A DNA stretch of 64,000 nucleotides, taken from positions 18,996 to 82,995 of the forward strand of contig MLAK01000637.1 in assembly GCA_001839685.1 (NCBI GenBank). Direction: 5' to 3'. Made by a program: the position numbers and the translations under genes. Shown piece by piece: positions 55,635-64,000 of this stretch (position 1 is the first letter of the stretch; each line of letters opens with the position of its first letter). The notes under the pieces were generated by a model. The model worked only from the letters and a program-made list of their open reading frames with translations, searched no databases and was not told the DNA's origin. The DNA comes from Tritrichomonas foetus. Its lineage: Eukaryota > Parabasalia > Tritrichomonadida > Tritrichomonadidae.

Positions 55635-56286
55635 TGGTTTACTGCCCTCTTTTTTCTATGAGGTATATTAAAAAGTTATCAATTGAGAGACAATCTAAAT
55701 TCTCCTATTAAATTTAAATGATTTATGAAACCTATTTTTTTCATGACTTTCTCACCTTTTCTGATGTAAAGGACTCATTCATCATGAATCCAAACTTTCT
55801 GGTGAATTAAATCGATTGAGTTCGGATCTTTTAGGAAGAATAAAAAAAAAAAAATCAGAGAAAAGACGTTTCACGCATGAGCCACTATAAAATTTATACA
55901 TTCAAAGTGTGAAATTTCAAACTCGAGAAAGTCTGAAACTATAGTAAATTGAATATGATGATTGATTGAAAATGGAAATCAAAAAAATATTAGAGTTAAA
56001 AACGAACATGAAATCTGATAGAATTGGCAAAAGAAAATGATTTCCATTCTTTTATGTGAATTACAGATTTCGATAGCAAATCAAATCAACAAATTTTTTA
56101 ATTATTTTAAAAAAATTTCTATTTCTCAACATTTTATTAATGATGCATTCCTTCCCATTTTTGTTCATCTTCGATGTATTTCTATTTATTTCAATTTCCA
56201 AGAAACAAAAAAATATAAGAAAAAAAAAAAAGATTTTTCAAAGGGGAAAAAACAAATGACTATGTTAAAAGAAATAATTTTGAAAC

Positions 56287-56309
56287 ATTAATTGAAAACT
56301 TCAATTAAT
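56287..56309. repeat. Inverted repeat, 10-bp stem with 3-base loop
   Basis: ATTAATTGAA (56287-56296), loop AAC, then TTCAATTAAT (56300-56309) form a perfect hairpin. In AT-rich DNA such hairpins can arise by chance. Confidence 0.45.
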
Positions 56310-56581
56310 CAATTAACATTGTTTCTTTTTTTCGAATCAAACAAATTTGATTGATTAATCAAATCACATCCAACAATCTTACATCAGCTTTTGATTTCAA
56401 AGAAATTATTATCTTGAATTCATTACAATCAAGTTTTTATTTTTTTAGATGGTTTTATTCTTCAACAATCAAACATAAGTGAACTTCTACAAAAAATAAA
56501 ATGTCACAATAAAACAAATTTAATGTGAAAAGATTCGAAGTAATATATTCATCCATCATAAAAGTTCACGCGCATGAATAA

Positions 56582-56850
56582 GTTCACTCATATTCATATC
56601 TGTTATTTAATGAAGAAGCTCTGCCACATTTCCAAAGACTCGCTTGGCTATGTTTACGAAAATATGTAAAATTATCGAAAAGATTATCATTTTTTGTGCA
56701 ATACATCGTAAATTATCAAGTAATAGATAAGTGGGACCGTATATAACGCTTGTTGTTCTTGAATGTGAAGAAATCCCTTTGTATGAAGCATTTCATAAAT
56801 CATTTTACAATGATTTTTTTACTGGTATACTTGGAAAAAAGAATAGTATT
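56582..56850 (+). pseudogene. Decayed protein-coding stretch, family unknown
   Basis: A 54-codon frame without ATG (56582-56743) reads like a normal protein: NEEALPHFQRLAWLCLRKYV, then KLSKRLSFFVQYIVNYQVID and KWDRI before TAA. A second frame beginning near 56731 continues in the same style (YITLVVLECEEIPLYEAFHK, then SFYNDFFTGILGKKN) and then drifts into AT-rich residues. The most economical reading is one gene fragment with a frameshift near 56735-56743. I cannot name the family; the segment looks helical with a hydrophobic strand. Confidence 0.45.
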
Positions 56851-57712
56851 TTAAGTATAAACTATTACATTTACAATATTTTAAACCACTATATATGGAA
56901 TTTCAATATTTTACGACTTTACTTTATATTTTTTATTATTAGTTAAATCGAATATTAGATATAAGATCAGCTTTGTTGGCAACCTGAGAAAATCGGCGGT
57001 GGAAATAATCAGCTTTGGAACCAATTCACATAATTAGTTCTACTATCTAAAAACTGGAAAAAAAATAAAAATTATAAAAATAAATAAAATAAGAACTAAA
57101 ACGTCCAAAATAGCAATTAATTTTAATCAAATTACATCATTGATTTAAGCTTTCCCAATAATACAATCATTTTTTTAAAATTCATCGAAAATAAATTAAT
57201 GAAAAAATTATACATGAATTAAGGACATGGAGGAGATAAGATATTCAATTGTCTAACATTTAAAATCTTTTCTTGTGATTTTTCCCGATTTATCACCTTT
57301 TTATGAAATAATCCCCTTTGTTGTGAATTTTCTATCCATCATTTCAATTATTATCATTGAAAATCTATATGTCAAGCCTTATAGGAGCATTTCACATTAT
57401 TACTCAGACTGTTTATATTCCATCGGTTTATATTATTGAGAAGGTCATCATTCTTAAATTCAACTTTTTCTTTACTTCCACAAAAAAAAGTATATAACTT
57501 TTTCTTTGAATACCTGTTCGGTCTTTTGAATATATTTTTCAATCTATTCTGTAACTTTATTGAGAAATTGAAGAGAATATTTAAAATCTCTGACTTTTTG
57601 ATATTTACCCATAGAATTGAATCTCACAAAAATCCTTCTTGATCTCAATCAAATCTGAAGGATTGTTCAATTTTCTTCTCTCAAAAAAAGAATTCGAAAT
57701 CTATTACATCAA

Positions 57713-59581
57713 ATGGCTGACAGTACCGTCTCTCACGCTGGTCAGCAGTCTTTTTCAATTAGCACAGGTAATAGCCACGATTCTTTTAATTCAAATTCAG
57801 TTGCCAGATACCACGGCCTTATTCGACAGAGCTACGTTAAAGTATTTCGGAAAGATCTCATGCAGTTATTTAGCTACATTTTCAGCGTCGCTCCGCCGGT
57901 TCCAATTTTACACAAGATTATGACTGTTGTTCGAGTTTTGCAATTTCTCTGCCCCTGCTTATGCCCATCCTATATGAATTTTTGGGTTCCTGGGACAATC
58001 CAGCAGACGACAATCAACGTTCTCTCAGTCTTCTTTTATTTAATTCCGCCGTCAGCCGATGCTCAAGCCGGGAAAATATTGGTATATATTTATATCGTTC
58101 TTAGCATTTTAGTCCTCGCCCTTGTTTTTGGCTCATCAATTTATTTCAAAAAAAATGCCAAATTACACAATATCATCATTTCCTTCATATCATTCTATTT
58201 CTCAACAGTTGGATATTTTCTTCATCCAATTGCTTGTTACCTTGTGTCACGAAGCATAGGTATTATAGTAGGACCAAGTTCCTCATCTATTAGTTATTCT
58301 CAAGGCTCAATTATTGAGATTTCAATAACCGCCGCTTTTACATATTTACTTACGATTATTAATAGTTGGATTGTTCTTGAAATCACATCACAAACGATGA
58401 TCTTTCGACCAGACAGTCTTATGTCAGTTACATCATTACCCAAAAATATAATTTATGGAATGACAATTATCACTAACATATTTTTTGGTTTTGGTGCTTT
58501 TCAAGATAAAATTGCCCAAACTGTTTTTCTTGCACTTTCGGTGGCTTGTTATGTTGTATCTTCATGTTCGGTCTTTTTACATGGTGGATTCATTCATAAA
58601 TATATTTCGAATTTAATATTATCATCATCAATCACTGGATCATGCTTTACATTATTAATACTTATTTGTATTTTAATTAATCAAGAAAGTGATCTTATAT
58701 TCATTTTTGCATTTATCATATTTTTCATCTTAGTTACAATAAGTGTTCACTTCTTCCTTAATTGGCGACTGAAGCGACAATTAAACATTTTGGATTTAAT
58801 AAGTGACGATCAAAATAATTTTGAATTGGTTAAGTCTCCAAACAGCTTTTTGAACCTTTGTGTAGCTGGATTCAATACTGCACATCCAGCCTGCCTGGAG
58901 TTGAATATTTTTATGCAAGCAATTGACCGTTGGCCTCGAGAACCAATTGTATGGTATATGTTTGCCAAGTTTATTGCGATTTATCCAGAAGAGACTCAAA
59001 CACTTGCTTGGATCTTCCATAACGTCACATCTATGAAGCTTAAAGGTTCATCCATTCGATGTATAAAAGAACAAAGCCTGTCAATTTCAAGACAACGCGA
59101 ACCGAACCTTTCAGCTGAATTGAAAAATAAATTGAATGTTATTTCTAAACAAGTTCAATCAACAAAACATAAACTTAGACATGTTTGGGATGTCGTCATT
59201 CAAGGAAACATTGGTGAAGTTGAAACATCAACTAAGCGTGCATTAAATGCAATTGACCAAACTGATGCAGATTTTAAACATCTATTTAGACAATTTCCAA
59301 ATAATCGTTTTGTTACTCGCTCATATGCAAAATTTTTACTTGATATTACTGCAGATCATACTTTATCTAATCAAATGCTTGAAAAAACAAGACTTTTACA
59401 GCGTGGTATTCAAGTAAATAATGATCAAACCCATGAACTTGGAATTGCTACATTCAAAAACTTACCAGAACATATAAAAAGACAAAGAAATGATCCACAA
59501 AATGGAAATACTTACTGCAACACAATCAATGACACTTACTGCAACACAATCAATGACACTTACTGCAACACAATCATTTAA
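57713..59581 (+). CDS. Adenylyl cyclase, N-terminal part (frame breaks before the cyclase domain)
   Basis: This 622-codon frame and the next one (59490) look like two parts of one trichomonad-type membrane cyclase. It starts with a Ser/Asn-rich cytosolic segment, then about 8-10 hydrophobic segments between 60 and 350 (LVYIYIVLSILVLALVFGSS, TVFLALSVACYVVSSCSVFL, LIFIFAFIIFFILVTISVHF). A soluble helical region follows at 370-590 (ACLELNIFMQAIDRWPREPI, then VWYMFAKFIAIYP), which resembles half-a-TPR (HAT) repeats. Its last codons run through a 24-base tandem repeat as NTYCNTINDTYCNTINDTYC and stop at 59579-59581. The next frame enters one base later. Joint length would be about 1570 residues, the normal size for this family. 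Whether this is a real break or a sequence error cannot be decided here. Confidence 0.75.
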   Translation: MADSTVSHAGQQSFSISTGNSHDSFNSNSVARYHGLIRQSYVKVFRKDLMQLFSYIFSVAPPVPILHKIMTVVRVLQFLCPCLCPSYMNFWVPGTIQQTTINVLSVFFYLIPPSADAQAGKILVYIYIVLSILVLALVFGSSIYFKKNAKLHNIIISFISFYFSTVGYFLHPIACYLVSRSIGIIVGPSSSSISYSQGSIIEISITAAFTYLLTIINSWIVLEITSQTMIFRPDSLMSVTSLPKNIIYGMTIITNIFFGFGAFQDKIAQTVFLALSVACYVVSSCSVFLHGGFIHKYISNLILSSSITGSCFTLLILICILINQESDLIFIFAFIIFFILVTISVHFFLNWRLKRQLNILDLISDDQNNFELVKSPNSFLNLCVAGFNTAHPACLELNIFMQAIDRWPREPIVWYMFAKFIAIYPEETQTLAWIFHNVTSMKLKGSSIRCIKEQSLSISRQREPNLSAELKNKLNVISKQVQSTKHKLRHVWDVVIQGNIGEVETSTKRALNAIDQTDADFKHLFRQFPNNRFVTRSYAKFLLDITADHTLSNQMLEKTRLLQRGIQVNNDQTHELGIATFKNLPEHIKRQRNDPQNGNTYCNTINDTYCNTINDTYCNTII

Positions 59582-62441
59582 TCCAGATTCACTTGAAGTT
59601 GATGATTTTGTGCATGTTGATTTGGATCAATTGCTAACATTGAGACATCGAATTGATGAATTAACAATTCCTGCAATTCGTGGTACACAAATTATTCGAA
59701 GTGTTTTTATGCTGATTTTCTTTGTAATTCCTTGTATTTTTGGTCTTGTTTATATTAATGTTTATATTGCAGGACTTCAAGAGCCACTTGAATTCATTTC
59801 ATCTTTATCAATGCTTAGATCATATACTTATCAAGTTATTACCTTTTCACTTAGATACATTGGCGAAAATTTAACTGTCTTTCCGCGCATTGAAAATCCT
59901 AAACGTGAACCTCCTGAATACTTCGGGAATACATGGGACACTCGTGAACAGCTTAAATTCATTGTTACTGAAACATCTGATGCTGTACAGAAATTTGGTT
60001 CCTTTAGAAAATTTGAACAAGGAAATATTTACATTAAACCAGCACAAGATTTGATTTTTGGTAACTCACTAGAATATAAATATTTTACATCACCTAAAAA
60101 CTTTACATTCAGTAGCTTGTCAATCCAATCAGCTGTTATGGATCTTGTTATTCAACAAAATGCACTTCTTTCAAATAATTCAGTTAGTGGTTCGATTGTT
60201 AATACATCAATCGTTTTAAATCCATGTTATAATAGCAATAATTTAACCGAGAGTATGAATAATGCACTTGAATATTTAATTCTTTATATTGATGAAGTTT
60301 ATGAAGAAACAACATTTATTGCCAATATTTGTATGTATTCTATTATTGTTTTTGTAATAATTATTAACTTTGTTTCTTTAACTATTCAACTTATTTGGTT
60401 GAAAATTGATAAACAAGAAACCTATCAATGTCTTTTCTCTCTTCCAAAGAATACAGTTTCTGCATTAGCAGAAAATCTTCGTGTCCTTAAGAAAGATAAT
60501 CCATCGGACAATTCATTCTCTAATAATAATACAGAAATGAACAAGCAAGAAGAAAATATTTTAAAGATTTTTAATTCAAGTGGCTCAAATGAAACACCAA
60601 TTTCTGATATCTTTCTTCCTATTTTTGTAACAGTTATTATTACTTGTTTAACTATTGGTTGTGTTGTTCTATTTGTTCAACTTGTTAAAAATGAAAGTAT
60701 ATCATTAAAAGAATCTGCGCCGCATCTTAATTATATGATGGGGTCTTACGCGATGATGATGAACACGTTCGATAATCTATTTCTCTCTTTCCTTTACTTT
60801 ACTCCATATCGTGTTCATCTTTACTCAATTGATGAAGTAATTAACTTCACAATGGAAAGCTTAAGGCAAAGTAGAGACTACTATCATTTAACTAGCTACG
60901 GTGGTGACAATTCTTCACCATTTTCCGGGTTCGATGATGGTGTTGCACATGCACAACAATCAATTACATGTAATACTACAACAGATGTACCTGAGAATTT
61001 TGGTGAAGCAGTTTCTTGTTATCCAGCAGATATGGCATTCATTTTAATTGAGCCTATTCTAACATATAAAATTACACCTTATACACAGGGAATTATTGAT
61101 GAACTTGAATATGGAGATGATTCTGTTACAGTTTTATGGCAACAGATGATTTCACCGCTTTATAACAACTTTTTCTATCCAATGCATCTGACTATTATTC
61201 CAACAATCGAAAAAGAACTAAAAGAGGGTTCAAGTAATACTATTCCTGGTATTATTATCATGTTAATAGTTGCAATTCTTGTTGAAGTATTTTCTTTCGT
61301 TCAACTTTACCTAATCGAAGCACATATTCGTTCAGTTCTTCGTCTTTTCTTACATTGCCCGCCAGATATTGTCTTATCTACACCAAAGATCATGAAATTA
61401 CTTTCTGGTGACTTTTCTACCCAACGTGCTGATTCAATGAATCGTGATTCTGAATTCTTTGATTCAGTATTTGTTAGTTTGCCAGATGCAATCATGTATG
61501 CTAATTCTGAAATGATTATTCAAGCAGCAAATCTTTCATGTCAGCGAATTTTTGGTGATGTTCCACTCGTTGATCATTCCATTAAAGAATTCTTTGCATC
61601 TGATAAGTTTATTGGAAATATTAATGTTCTTTTCTCTTCAGCAAATACGAATCCGGTTGAACCAATCATTTATAGGAAAGATGATGGTACTGAAATGCAT
61701 CTTGAAGCATCTTCTATGTTAGCCAGTGGTAAATTTGTCATGAGTTGTCGAGATGTTACTCAAACTGTTCGTTATAATACTTTAATTCGTGAAGAACGTG
61801 CAAAAAGTGATCAACTTCTTGCAACAATTCTTCCACCATCTCTTGTAAAACGTGTTCAAGAAGGTGAAAAGAATATCAGTTTTGCTGTTCAATCAGCATC
61901 CATTCTTTTCTCAGATATTGTTGAATTCACTCCTTGGTGTGGTGCACTTCCAGCCGCAACAGTTATGTCAACATTGAATATTTTGTTTAGAAGACTCGAT
62001 GCAATTCTTGCAACGAAGCCAACAATGACTAAAATTAAGTGTATCGGTGATTGTTACATGGCAGCTGGGGGAATTTTTGCTGAAATTAATCAACCAACTG
62101 AACACGCAAAAGAAGTTGTTACTTTTGGTCTTGATTCAATTCGTGCTATTCTTGATATTAATAAAGAAATCGGTGAAAAACTCAAGATAAGAGTCGGCGT
62201 TAATACAGGTGGTCCAATTGTTGCTGGTGTTCTTGGAATTGGAAAGCCAACCTTTGAAATTTTAGGTCCAGCAATCAACATGGCCCAGCAAATGGAACAT
62301 CATGGCGTTCCAATGGCTGTTCATATTACACGTGCTGTTTATGAGTTAATTTATGGAGATACATTCACAATTAGAGAAAGAGGTGCTGTACAAGTGAAAG
62401 GTGGATCAGTGATAACTTACCTTGTTACACAGAAATCATAA
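59490..62441 (+). CDS. Adenylyl cyclase, PAS and class III catalytic part
   Basis: This 983-codon frame overlaps the previous one by 92 bases in the next phase. It holds four further membrane segments: near 67-92 (IIRSVFMLIFFVIPCIFGLV), about 283-310, about 378-400 and about 592-615. A large extracellular-type loop separates the third and fourth. It also has a PAS domain at 656-762 (DSVFVSLPDAIMYANSEMII), a signalling helix (AKSDQLLATILPPSLVKRVQ) and a class III cyclase domain at 800-983. The metal-binding Asp residues are present (D809 in FSDIVEFT, D854 in GDCYMAAGG). K850 marks ATP as substrate; E923 stands where adenylyl cyclases have Asp. N930 is kept, but the transition-state Arg is Gln (Q934, in INMAQQM). 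The ATG at 59490 would give a protein lacking the N-terminal membrane part. Confidence 0.85.
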   Translation: MIHKMEILTATQSMTLTATQSMTLTATQSFNPDSLEVDDFVHVDLDQLLTLRHRIDELTIPAIRGTQIIRSVFMLIFFVIPCIFGLVYINVYIAGLQEPLEFISSLSMLRSYTYQVITFSLRYIGENLTVFPRIENPKREPPEYFGNTWDTREQLKFIVTETSDAVQKFGSFRKFEQGNIYIKPAQDLIFGNSLEYKYFTSPKNFTFSSLSIQSAVMDLVIQQNALLSNNSVSGSIVNTSIVLNPCYNSNNLTESMNNALEYLILYIDEVYEETTFIANICMYSIIVFVIIINFVSLTIQLIWLKIDKQETYQCLFSLPKNTVSALAENLRVLKKDNPSDNSFSNNNTEMNKQEENILKIFNSSGSNETPISDIFLPIFVTVIITCLTIGCVVLFVQLVKNESISLKESAPHLNYMMGSYAMMMNTFDNLFLSFLYFTPYRVHLYSIDEVINFTMESLRQSRDYYHLTSYGGDNSSPFSGFDDGVAHAQQSITCNTTTDVPENFGEAVSCYPADMAFILIEPILTYKITPYTQGIIDELEYGDDSVTVLWQQMISPLYNNFFYPMHLTIIPTIEKELKEGSSNTIPGIIIMLIVAILVEVFSFVQLYLIEAHIRSVLRLFLHCPPDIVLSTPKIMKLLSGDFSTQRADSMNRDSEFFDSVFVSLPDAIMYANSEMIIQAANLSCQRIFGDVPLVDHSIKEFFASDKFIGNINVLFSSANTNPVEPIIYRKDDGTEMHLEASSMLASGKFVMSCRDVTQTVRYNTLIREERAKSDQLLATILPPSLVKRVQEGEKNISFAVQSASILFSDIVEFTPWCGALPAATVMSTLNILFRRLDAILATKPTMTKIKCIGDCYMAAGGIFAEINQPTEHAKEVVTFGLDSIRAILDINKEIGEKLKIRVGVNTGGPIVAGVLGIGKPTFEILGPAINMAQQMEHHGVPMAVHITRAVYELIYGDTFTIRERGAVQVKGGSVITYLVTQKS
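59510..59576 (+). repeat. 24-bp tandem repeat at the cyclase frame break
   Basis: ACTTACTGCAACACAATCAATGAC occurs at 59510-59533 and 59534-59557, with a third partial copy at 59558-59576. Units of 24 bases keep the frame, so copy-number change alone would not break it. It encodes TATQSMTL in the downstream frame. Confidence 0.95.
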
Positions 62442-62663
62442 TTTTATATTATATTATTTTATATTATTAGTAATTATATTAATTAAATGTATGATATTGC
62501 GTTGATTTCTTTTCAGTATTTTGCTTTTTATGATTGTGTTATATTTTTTATGTTCATGTGATATTTTTGTGATGAATAAATTCTGAATTACACTGGTTAT
62601 TTCATATCATATTTCATGGCAAATTTTTAGATCACATTTCAGTATAGACTTCTACACAAATCA

Positions 62664-63131
62664 ATGATTCAAGAAACATCAATAGATGCTCAAATAAAAA
62701 ATCAAACCGAGTATCTTAAAACCATCGAAAAGCAATATGATGACTGGGAAATTCAACTCGAAGAAGCCGAAGCCGAACTTTTTCAATTCCAAAATTTGAT
62801 CCAATCTGTTTTTGGCGCTGAAAACTCAATTAACAATATTATTCAAGACCTCGAAGCCACTTATCATAAAATCAGCAATGAAGTCGACGAGCTCGAAAAG
62901 AAATATCCGTCCAAACAGGAATCCTCCCCAAATGGAGACCAAAATTCGCTTCAATTCGCAAAAGATTCCCAAAACACAGTCCAGGATGTCCAAAAAATCA
63001 TTGACCAACTCAACCAGCTAAACCTCTCCGTTGATAGCCTCCAAGTTGATACCAATATTAAAATCATACAAGAGAAGATGAAGAATATAACGCAGATAAT
63101 GGATGGCCAGGAAGCCATAAATGTTGTGTGA
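62664..63131 (+). CDS. Small coiled-coil protein, possible Nup62/Nsp1-like
   Basis: A 155-residue protein. Residues 5-75 form a coiled coil with a Trp (YLKTIEKQYDDWEIQLEEAE, then LFQFQNLIQSV and EATYHKISNEVDELEKKY). A polar loop (SKQESSPNGDQNS) and a second helical pair follow, ending IIQEKMKNITQIMDG. This order is like the C-terminal coiled-coil domain of nucleoporin Nsp1/Nup62, which holds the channel trimer together, but the FG-repeat half is absent. The similarity is general. Codon use is less AT-rich than the spacer, so it is a real gene. Confidence 0.6.
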   Translation: MIQETSIDAQIKNQTEYLKTIEKQYDDWEIQLEEAEAELFQFQNLIQSVFGAENSINNIIQDLEATYHKISNEVDELEKKYPSKQESSPNGDQNSLQFAKDSQNTVQDVQKIIDQLNQLNLSVDSLQVDTNIKIIQEKMKNITQIMDGQEAINVV

Positions 63132-63168
63132 TGTTAATTTAGTATATCTATTCATTAGCTCGTCTTTA

Positions 63169-63441
63169 TTAGAATAATAAATGCCAATCTTTTTCCTGAT
63201 TTATTGTTTTTCCTAATTCACTCTTTTTTACATAATTTGCAACTTTTTTTTCAAGGACTTGATAAATACTTCCGCTGGCCAGAAATGTGTTAAAGGTATC
63301 AACACTTATATTCGCAGAGGTGAGAAAACCCAATGGCAAAGTCAGCACAATAATTTTTTTATTTTTCAATGTCACGAGAAAACAAAAAGCATTTTTATTC
63401 GCCTTATTTAAGCTAAAAACCTGATCATCGAGGTATTTAAG
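63169..63441 (-). pseudogene. Open frame without start codon, probable broken gene
   Basis: From just after a TAG at 63442-63444 the minus strand is open for 90 codons with protein-like content: LKYLDDQVFSLNKANKNAFC, then VTLKNKKIIVLTLPLGFLTS, SVDTFNTFLASGSIYQVLEK and ELGKTINQEKDWHLLF. The frame contains no ATG; only GTG or other codons could open it. Upstream is T-rich. It may be the 3' end of a gene whose start decayed, or an exon after an intron I cannot see. Family not recognised. Confidence 0.4.
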
Positions 63442-63859
63442 CTAAAAAAAATATAAAAATTTTAAAAAGTATTATAAAAAGAATTGTTAAAGGTATTTTA
63501 AAAAGTATCAATTCATTGGTTCTATATATCATTGGCCTTTCTCGCCTATGTGAATTTAACAGATAATTTACTTCTTTAATAATTAAATATTTTGTGAAAA
63601 TCCGCACATACTACATCATTATGTATAGTATTCGTTACCAATTTGAGATATTTTTATTGATACCAAATTGTGAACTTTTATAAAAGTCACGAGGGATAAA
63701 TACCAGCTTTTTGCAAAAAATGTTACTGCAACAAAATTCTTATTTTCGCGAACACAATTTTTTCTTCTCCAAATAAAAAGTTAAATAATTGACGTTACAT
63801 ATTATTAAAGCAGGAAACGTGGAAATTTCTTCCTGAAGTCGAAGAAGAAACATCAAGTA

Positions 63860-64000
63860 ACCCAATATTAATATTAATATTAAAAACCAAAACAAATATT
63901 CAAAAGCAAAACAAATATTAAAAAGAGAAACATGTTAAAAAGGAAAACAAATGAAAAAGGAAAACAAATGTGGAAAAGGAAAACAAATGAAAAAGGAAAA
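63860..64000. repeat. A-rich tandem repeats at window end
   Basis: AATATT repeats at about 63865-63885 lead into copies of a 17-19-base unit, AAAAAGGAAAACAAATG, at about 63937-64000, the last cut by the window edge. Earlier weak copies (AAAGCAAAACAAATATT) suggest the array is expanding. It may continue outside the window. Confidence 0.8.

Larger units (their letters stand above)
54709..57712. other. Spacer of 3 kb, largest in the window
   Basis: AT-rich, between two divergent genes. It holds two short hairpins (55602-55634, 56287-56309) and the decayed coding stretch at 56582-56850. An 84-codon ORF at 56037-56291 begins with ATG, but its composition (runs of Lys, Ile and Phe) looks like spacer DNA. 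I see no RNA gene. Confidence 0.5.
63132..64000. other. Right-end spacer with remnant and simple repeats
   Basis: 869 bases: a minus-strand open frame without ATG (63169-63441), a duplicated TATTTAAGCTAAAAA (63406-63420 and 63434-63448), AT-rich DNA, and simple repeats from about 63860 to the window end. Confidence 0.5.

Noticed and set aside
56037..56291. 84-codon ATG frame in the 3-kb spacer
   Set aside because: Residue content (Ile, Phe and Lys runs) is what AT-rich DNA gives by chance; there is no recognisable domain.
59490..59581. Programmed ribosomal frameshifting in the cyclase as a firm call
   Set aside because: I cannot recognise a slippery sequence or structure; an indel or sequence error is simpler, so it is only listed as one option.
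1..64000. tRNA, rRNA or snRNA genes
   Set aside because: I looked for GGTTCGA-type tRNA arms and conserved rRNA blocks on both strands and recognised none; a covariance-model scan would be decisive.

Overview
The window looks like nuclear DNA of a trichomonad (Parabasalia), most likely Tritrichomonas or a close relative. The support is: eukaryotic genes (TFIID and Mediator subunits, CCT chaperonin, acidic ribosomal protein P2, axonemal proteins) that all read as single uninterrupted frames; very AT-rich spacers; start codons a few bases after TCA-Py-(T/A) sequences like the trichomonad initiator; and a large multipass membrane adenylyl cyclase of the kind these parasites have expanded. Species assignment is inference. 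The standard genetic code fits everywhere, and I saw no intron. ATG was taken as the start throughout, so several proteins are shorter than their open frames.

Layout. 1-7.1 kb: end of a coiled-coil protein, GNA1 (amino-sugar synthesis), an NSUN2-like RNA m5C methyltransferase, a possible Mediator 11 and unknown proteins. 7.3-15.6 kb: two giant coiled-coil proteins around an NMNAT (NAD synthesis), then a candidate hydrogenosomal beta-barrel protein. 16.3-25.4 kb: an R2R3 Myb factor, ribosomal P2, a TPR-like protein, a TRAPPC10-like tether, a beta-helix surface protein and TAF11. 26-37.4 kb: a membrane-anchored coiled-coil protein, a multipass protein, an alpha-helical-repeat protein, a cyclic-nucleotide-type ion channel and a bromodomain-only protein. 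37.5-49.1 kb: a truncated acyl-CoA-synthetase-like protein, the ribosome-biogenesis GTPase NOG1, an axonemal pair (DRC9/IQCG-like and TTC25/ODAD4-like) around a nucleoplasmin-like protein, CCT4 and Ecdysoneless. 49.4-64 kb: a GSAP-like protein, a four-C2-domain protein, a 3-kb spacer, an adenylyl cyclase split over two overlapping frames, a coiled-coil protein and simple repeats.

The genes do not form one pathway. Themes are transcription (TAF11, Med11-like, Myb, bromodomain, perhaps an Ada3-like protein), ribosomes and translation (NOG1, P2, NSUN2-like), folding (CCT4), flagellar axoneme (DRC9, ODAD4) and second-messenger signalling (cyclase, channel, C2 protein). Genes are dense and on both strands, often divergent with 130-320 bases between starts.

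The larger spacers are not empty. Several hold decayed coding sequence with in-frame stops and frameshifts: a cysteine-rich fragment at 15.7 kb, an RRM-like fragment at 30 kb, and unidentified ones at 33.6, 52.5, 56.6 and 63.3 kb. I found no clearly new multi-gene system. The best leads are the split cyclase with a changed catalytic residue, the acyl-CoA-synthetase-like protein lacking its catalytic parts, the beta-barrel candidate, and a TTGACC motif shared by several gene starts.
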